NCBI GenBank assembly: GCA_003265685.1 | Contig: QJOU01000001.1 | Location: 124,001 to 188,000, forward strand | Reading direction: 5' to 3' | Origin: Piscinibacter caeni | Lineage (GTDB): Bacteria > Pseudomonadota > Gammaproteobacteria > Burkholderiales > Burkholderiaceae_C | Length of the DNA: 64,000 bases | Shown: in pieces, positions 63,194-64,000 of the stretch | Numbering within the stretch: position 1 is the stretch's first letter | Layout: the number at the start of each line of letters is the position of its first letter | Notes under the pieces: model-generated | What the model was told of the DNA's origin: nothing | Databases searched by the model: none | Seen by the model: only the letters and a program-made list of their open reading frames with translations | Made by a program: the position numbers and the translations under genes

Positions 63194-63865
63194 TCAGGGA
63201 TTGCGGTGGGCGCCGTCGATCAGCAGTTCCTCGACGAGCACCGGCTGGGCCGGGTTCGGGCCGTCGACGCGGGTGCGGATCGAGTAGACGCCGCCGGGCA
63301 CGGCGTCGGACAGCGTGAACTCGTAGGTCTTGCCGGCGAGCTGCTCGAAGCGGGCCTTGAGCGGGTCGTCGACATAGGGCGCGACGATGAACTGCCGCGC
63401 CGCCACCGGCTTGCCGCCGTACAGCACCGTCGCGCTCATCTCCTTGGCGCCCTGGAAGATCGCCATGCGGATGCGCTTCTGGAAGTAGGTCGACTGGCCC
63501 TTGGTCAGGCGCTTCATCTCGCGCACGTCGCGCTCGAGGAAGTACAGGATCACCGGGTTGCCGGTGGCTGCCTCGATCTCCGGCAGGTTGACCCGGTGTT
63601 CGCCTTCCAGGAAGTCGGCCGAGACGGCGCAGCAGGAGCCGTCGGCGGCCGGCTTCAGGTGCACCAGCACCGGTTCGGCGTAACCCGACTCCAGGCTGCC
63701 GGACTTGCGGAAGCCGTAGCGCAGCGTGGTCGGCGGCTTCATGGCCGCCAGGTGGTTGGTCATGAACAGGGCACGCTCGGCACTCGAGAAGTCGTCCGCC
63801 GCGCGGGTGGCGAGGGCGGCCGAGGCCAGAAGCAGGAGCGCGGCGAGCCGCGTCGGCAGGGACAT
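63194..63865 (-). CDS. Exported protein of the quinoprotein operon, function unknown
   Basis: A 223-residue protein with signal peptide (PTRLAALLLLASAALATRA) and a beta-rich mature part: FMTNHLAAMKPPTTLRYGFRKSGSLE, PAADGSCCAVSADFLEGEHRVNLPEI, TGNPVILYFLERDVREM and VPGGVYSIRTRVDG. A vicinal CC pair (about 80-81) is conspicuous. It is the upstream neighbour of the small Cys protein (17 bp). I do not recognise the family with certainty; similar proteins occur beside SoxYZ-like carriers. Confidence 0.7.
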   Translation of the reverse strand: MSLPTRLAALLLLASAALATRAADDFSSAERALFMTNHLAAMKPPTTLRYGFRKSGSLESGYAEPVLVHLKPAADGSCCAVSADFLEGEHRVNLPEIEAATGNPVILYFLERDVREMKRLTKGQSTYFQKRIRMAIFQGAKEMSATVLYGGKPVAARQFIVAPYVDDPLKARFEQLAGKTYEFTLSDAVPGGVYSIRTRVDGPNPAQPVLVEELLIDGAHRNP

Positions 63866-63881
63866 GCGCAAGGTGGGCCTT

Positions 63882-64000
63882 CTAGTGGTGGTCGGGCCGG
63901 CAATCGGCCGGCAGATCGGGATCGGTGCTGCGCGCGCGCAGCGCCTCGAGCTGCGCCCGCACCGCGGCATGGGCCGGCGCGAGGCGCAGCGAGCATTCGA
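63882..64000 (-). CDS. C-terminal end of an unidentified protein (partial)
   Basis: The frame read from the right edge ends at the TAG 63882-63884 with the sequence ECSLRLAPAHAAVRAQLEAL followed by a helical, charged tail ending DCRPDHH. Two other frames are also open, so the choice rests on composition. It lies 16 bp upstream of the next gene on the same strand, consistent with the operon continuing beyond the window. Family unknown. Confidence 0.4.
   Translation of the reverse strand, partial: ECSLRLAPAHAAVRAQLEALRARSTDPDLPADCRPDHH

Noticed and set aside
63760-63996. Alternative minus-strand frame at the right edge starting MLAAPRAGPCRG
   Set aside because: Low-complexity Arg/Ala/Pro composition and overlap with the exported protein gene; the frame ending at 63882 looks more protein-like.

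Overview
The window is about 70% GC, almost fully coding, and carries a beta-proteobacterial gene order: glyA-nrdR-minor pilins-ribD-ribE-ribBA-ribH-nusB, ybgC-tolQRA, and a TssQ-type lipoprotein beside a PEGA-domain kinase. Together with a complete tetrahydromethanopterin (H4MPT)/methylofuran one-carbon island, a pqqABCDE cluster and a quinoprotein-associated Sox-like operon, this points to a methylotrophic or methanol-oxidising member of the Burkholderiales (Methylibium/Rubrivivax/Leptothrix type). The taxonomic call is inference from gene content. No alcohol dehydrogenase (mxaF/xoxF), mtdA, ftfL, formate dehydrogenase, rRNA, tRNA, transposase or CRISPR array is seen.

Layout. 1-16.6 kb is housekeeping, nearly all on the minus strand: ligA 3' end and a NUDIX hydrolase (plus), then tolA/tolR/tolQ/ybgC, a T6SS-type lipoprotein and a Ser/Thr kinase, an aminotransferase, nusB, the riboflavin genes, five minor-pilin genes, nrdR, glyA behind a ZTP riboswitch, and a lytic transglycosylase. 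ubiD follows on plus.

18.6-42.9 kb is the C1 island, in four blocks. (A) plus: pterin dehydratase homologue, beta-RFAP synthase, mtdB, ATP-grasp, mch, three tandem hairpins, RimK-like ATP-grasp, CitG-like protein, fae, strong terminator. (B) folB (minus) beside a sigma54 activator that runs on through dmrB, a DHPS-like gene, a DUF447 gene and mfnB (plus). (C) minus: ATP-grasp (MfnD-like), mfnF-like, mfnE-like. (D) plus: HisA-like gene, a candidate sigma54 promoter with an upstream dyad, then fhcB-A-D-C, a second fae lacking the catalytic His, pabBC and a HAD phosphatase. Formaldehyde captured by Fae passes through MtdB and Mch to the Fhc complex, which releases formate. The remaining genes build the two carriers: FolB, DHPS-like, MptG and DmrB for H4MPT, MfnB/E/F and ATP-grasp ligases for methylofuran, and PabBC for the p-aminobenzoate that MptG consumes.

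43-51 kb holds a chemoreceptor behind a sigma28-like promoter, an M48 peptidase behind a candidate sigma54 promoter, a NarL-type response regulator and histidine kinase coupled to an S33 peptidase, and divergently pqqABCDE with a terminator between pqqA and pqqB. 51-58 kb holds a PAS-GGDEF-EAL protein, a cytochrome c4, a CpXC protein and a 970-residue protein ending in a lethal-factor-like zinc protease motif. 58-64 kb is a minus-strand operon of exported proteins (SoxW-like thioredoxin, two SoxYZ-like carriers, a metallo-beta-lactamase-fold lipoprotein whose metal motif is changed, an SRPBCC protein, a YVTN beta-propeller, two small Cys-containing proteins) that continues past the right edge. 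Families of this kind are known to co-occur with PQQ enzymes, but their biochemical role is not established. This operon, and a possible sigma54 circuit over the fhc genes, are the most novel parts of the window.
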